Notes under the pieces: model-generated
Told to the model about the DNA's origin: nothing
The model's input: only the letters and a program-made list of their open reading frames with translations
Database searches by the model: none
Part shown: piece by piece, positions 6,153 to 7,695 of the stretch
Layout: each line of letters opens with the position of its first letter
How positions within the stretch are numbered: the first letter of the stretch is position 1
Position numbers and translations under genes: made by a program
Assembly (NCBI GenBank): GCA_021837545.1
Contig: JAKBFR010000112.1
Location: forward strand, 1-7,695
Length of the DNA: 7,695 nucleotides
Reading direction: 5' to 3'
From: Bacillota bacterium
GTDB taxonomy: Bacteria; Bacillota_A; Clostridia; Clostridiales; Clostridiaceae

Positions 6153-7695
6153 TATTCCTTTAATTTCTTGGAAAGTTTTAATTAATGCTTCATCCTCATC
6201 ACATCCAAGATTCTTATACTTATCAACAGTTTCTAATATCCTCTTATAATCCTTTGGAATTATCTTATGGAATTTAGATTTTTCTGTTTCAAAGTTGCAT
6301 AATATTTTATTTCCTTTAGGAGAACCTGTAACTTTTACATGTTCTTCAATTAAATTATTTAATTCTTCTTCATCTTCTAAGCTTAATTCTTCTAATAAAA
6401 CCATTTCTTCATTTAAGTTTATTCTGAAGTTTTCATCTTCTTCATAAAGGTAAGCAATTCCACCACTCATACCTGCAGCAAAGTTAACTCCTGTTTTACC
6501 TAAAACAACAACGATGCCACCTGTCATATATTCTAATCCATGAGATCCCACACCTTCAACAACAGCAGTTGCACCTGAATTTCTAACACAGAATCGTTCT
6601 CCTGCAATACCATTTATAAATACTTTACCTGAAGTTGCACCGTATAAAGCAACATTTCCAACTACAATGTTATCTTCAGCTACAAATGTTGATTTTTTCG
6701 GAGGATATACTATAAGTTTACCACCTGATAATCCCTTACCTAAGTAGTCATTAGCATCTCCTTCAACTTCAAAAGTTAATCCATTTGGAATAAATGATCC
6801 AAAACTTTGACCTGCTGATCCATTACACTTAATACTTATAGTATCTTCTGGTAAACCTTCTGATCCATTTGCCTTAGTTATTTCAGATCCAAGAATAGTT
6901 CCAAGAGTTCTATCCGTATTAGTTATATCAATTTCTAAATTCATTTTTTCTTTATTTTCTATAGCATTTTTGAATTTTTCTAAGAATACTTTTGTATCTA
7001 ATACTTTATTTAACTTAAAGTCATATTTCTTAGTTTCATCAAACTTAACAACTTTACCTTTATATTTATCTGGAGTATAAAGTATAGAACTTAAATCAAC
7101 ATTCTTAGCCTTCCAGCCATGAATATTTTCTCTTTGCTTAAGTTTGTCTACTCTACCAACCATTTCATCTATATTTCTAAATCCAAGCTTAGCCATGATT
7201 TCTCTGAGCTCTTGTGCTATAAAGTACATAAAGTTAACAACATATTCTGGTTTTCCTTTAAATCTCTTTCTAAGTTCTTCATTTTGTGTTGCAACTCCAA
7301 CTGGACAAGTATCCAAATTACAAACTCTCATCATAACACAACCAAGTGTTACAAGCGGTGCAGTTGCAAATCCAAATTCTTCAGCTCCAAGAAGTGCAGC
7401 AATAGCGACATCACGGCCACTCATAAGCTTACCATCAACTTCAACTCTAACTCTTTCTCTTAAATCGTTAAGTAATAAAGTTTGATGAGCTTCTGCAAGT
7501 CCGAGCTCCCAAGGAAGTCCAGCATTTTTAATAGAGTTTTTAGGTGATGCACCTGTTCCTCCATCATAACCTGAAATTAATATTACTTCAGCTCCACCCT
7601 TAGCAACACCAGCTGCAACAGTACCAACTCCACATTCAGAAACTAACTTAACAGATATTCTAGCTCCAGTATTTACATTTTTTAAATCATAAATT
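6150..7695 (-). CDS. gltB: Glutamate synthase large (alpha) subunit, C-terminal part; 5' end beyond window
   Basis: The reading frame stays open to the right window edge. About 514 codons are visible of a family usually near 1,500 residues, so the glutaminase domain and most of the FMN barrel lie outside. The subunit transfers glutamine amide nitrogen to 2-oxoglutarate, giving glutamate, in the cytoplasm. Visible residues 1-100 hold the end of the FMN-binding synthase barrel ([20 protein letters not shown], then [11 protein letters not shown]). The 3Fe-4S cysteines follow in [16 protein letters not shown] (C-x5-C-x4-C, near bases 7305-7340). From about residue 260 comes the GXGXG beta-helix domain, with repeated glycines in [26 protein letters not shown] and [20 protein letters not shown]. 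The first ATG inside the window (7424) is internal, because conserved sequence ([14 protein letters not shown]) continues upstream of it. It ends in TAG, 14 bases before gltD, so the two are surely cotranscribed. No frameshift is seen. Confidence 0.97.
   Translation of the reverse strand, partial: IYDLKNVNTGARISVKLVSECGVGTVAAGVAKGGAEVILISGYDGGTGASPKNSIKNAGLPWELGLAEAHQTLLLNDLRERVRVEVDGKLMSGRDVAIAALLGAEEFGFATAPLVTLGCVMMRVCNLDTCPVGVATQNEELRKRFKGKPEYVVNFMYFIAQELREIMAKLGFRNIDEMVGRVDKLKQRENIHGWKAKNVDLSSILYTPDKYKGKVVKFDETKKYDFKLNKVLDTKVFLEKFKNAIENKEKMNLEIDITNTDRTLGTILGSEITKANGSEGLPEDTISIKCNGSAGQSFGSFIPNGLTFEVEGDANDYLGKGLSGGKLIVYPPKKSTFVAEDNIVVGNVALYGATSGKVFINGIAGERFCVRNSGATAVVEGVGSHGLEYMTGGIVVVLGKTGVNFAAGMSGGIAYLYEEDENFRINLNEEMVLLEELSLEDEEELNNLIEEHVKVTGSPKGNKILCNFETEKSKFHKIIPKDYKRILETVDKYKNLGCDEDEALIKTFQEIKGI

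Noticed and set aside
6150..7424. A short stand-alone gltB-like gene starting at ATG 7424
   Set aside because: The same frame continues upstream to the window edge with conserved FMN-domain sequence, so 7424 is an internal Met of full-length gltB.
5931..7485. Plus-strand ORFs opposite gltB and gltD, and similar ones opposite icd and glnA
   Set aside because: They lie wholly or mainly antisense to well-conserved genes, have low-complexity compositions rich in Ser, Phe and Leu, and lack ribosome binding sites.

Overview
The window is AT-rich with clostridial signals throughout: AGGAGG-type ribosome binding sites, TTGNNN-17-TATAAT promoters, and AT-rich intergenic spacers with strong hairpin terminators. 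A type III glutamine synthetase next to a bacterial glutamate synthase and a eukaryote-like isocitrate dehydrogenase fits a Clostridium-like Firmicute. I cannot name the species. All genes are on the minus strand, so the order of transcription is from high to low coordinates.

Layout in transcription order: (1) the C-terminal third of gltB (glutamate synthase large subunit), cut by the right window edge; (2) gltD (small subunit), 14 bases after gltB, with a hairpin terminator; (3) a promoter and a small two-helix membrane protein of unknown function; (4) a promoter and a leader of about 317 nt, then glnA (GSIII); (5) a strong terminator, a second promoter and icd; (6) the icd terminator, then a left-edge spacer with a perfect 19-base palindrome resembling a Fur box, probably serving a gene beyond the window.

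The genes form a metabolic set. Isocitrate dehydrogenase makes 2-oxoglutarate, glutamine synthetase fixes ammonium into glutamine, and glutamate synthase combines the two into glutamate.

The most interesting element is the glnA leader. It has two hairpins with hexaloops AAUGGG and AAUGGA. The second shares its 3' arm with a Rho-independent terminator, so the two structures exclude each other. This is the architecture of RNA targets of ANTAR-domain antiterminators, implying that glnA is controlled by transcription attenuation in response to nitrogen. Secondary points are a Gln in place of the usual NADP-contacting Arg in the isocitrate dehydrogenase, and the Fur-like site at the left edge.
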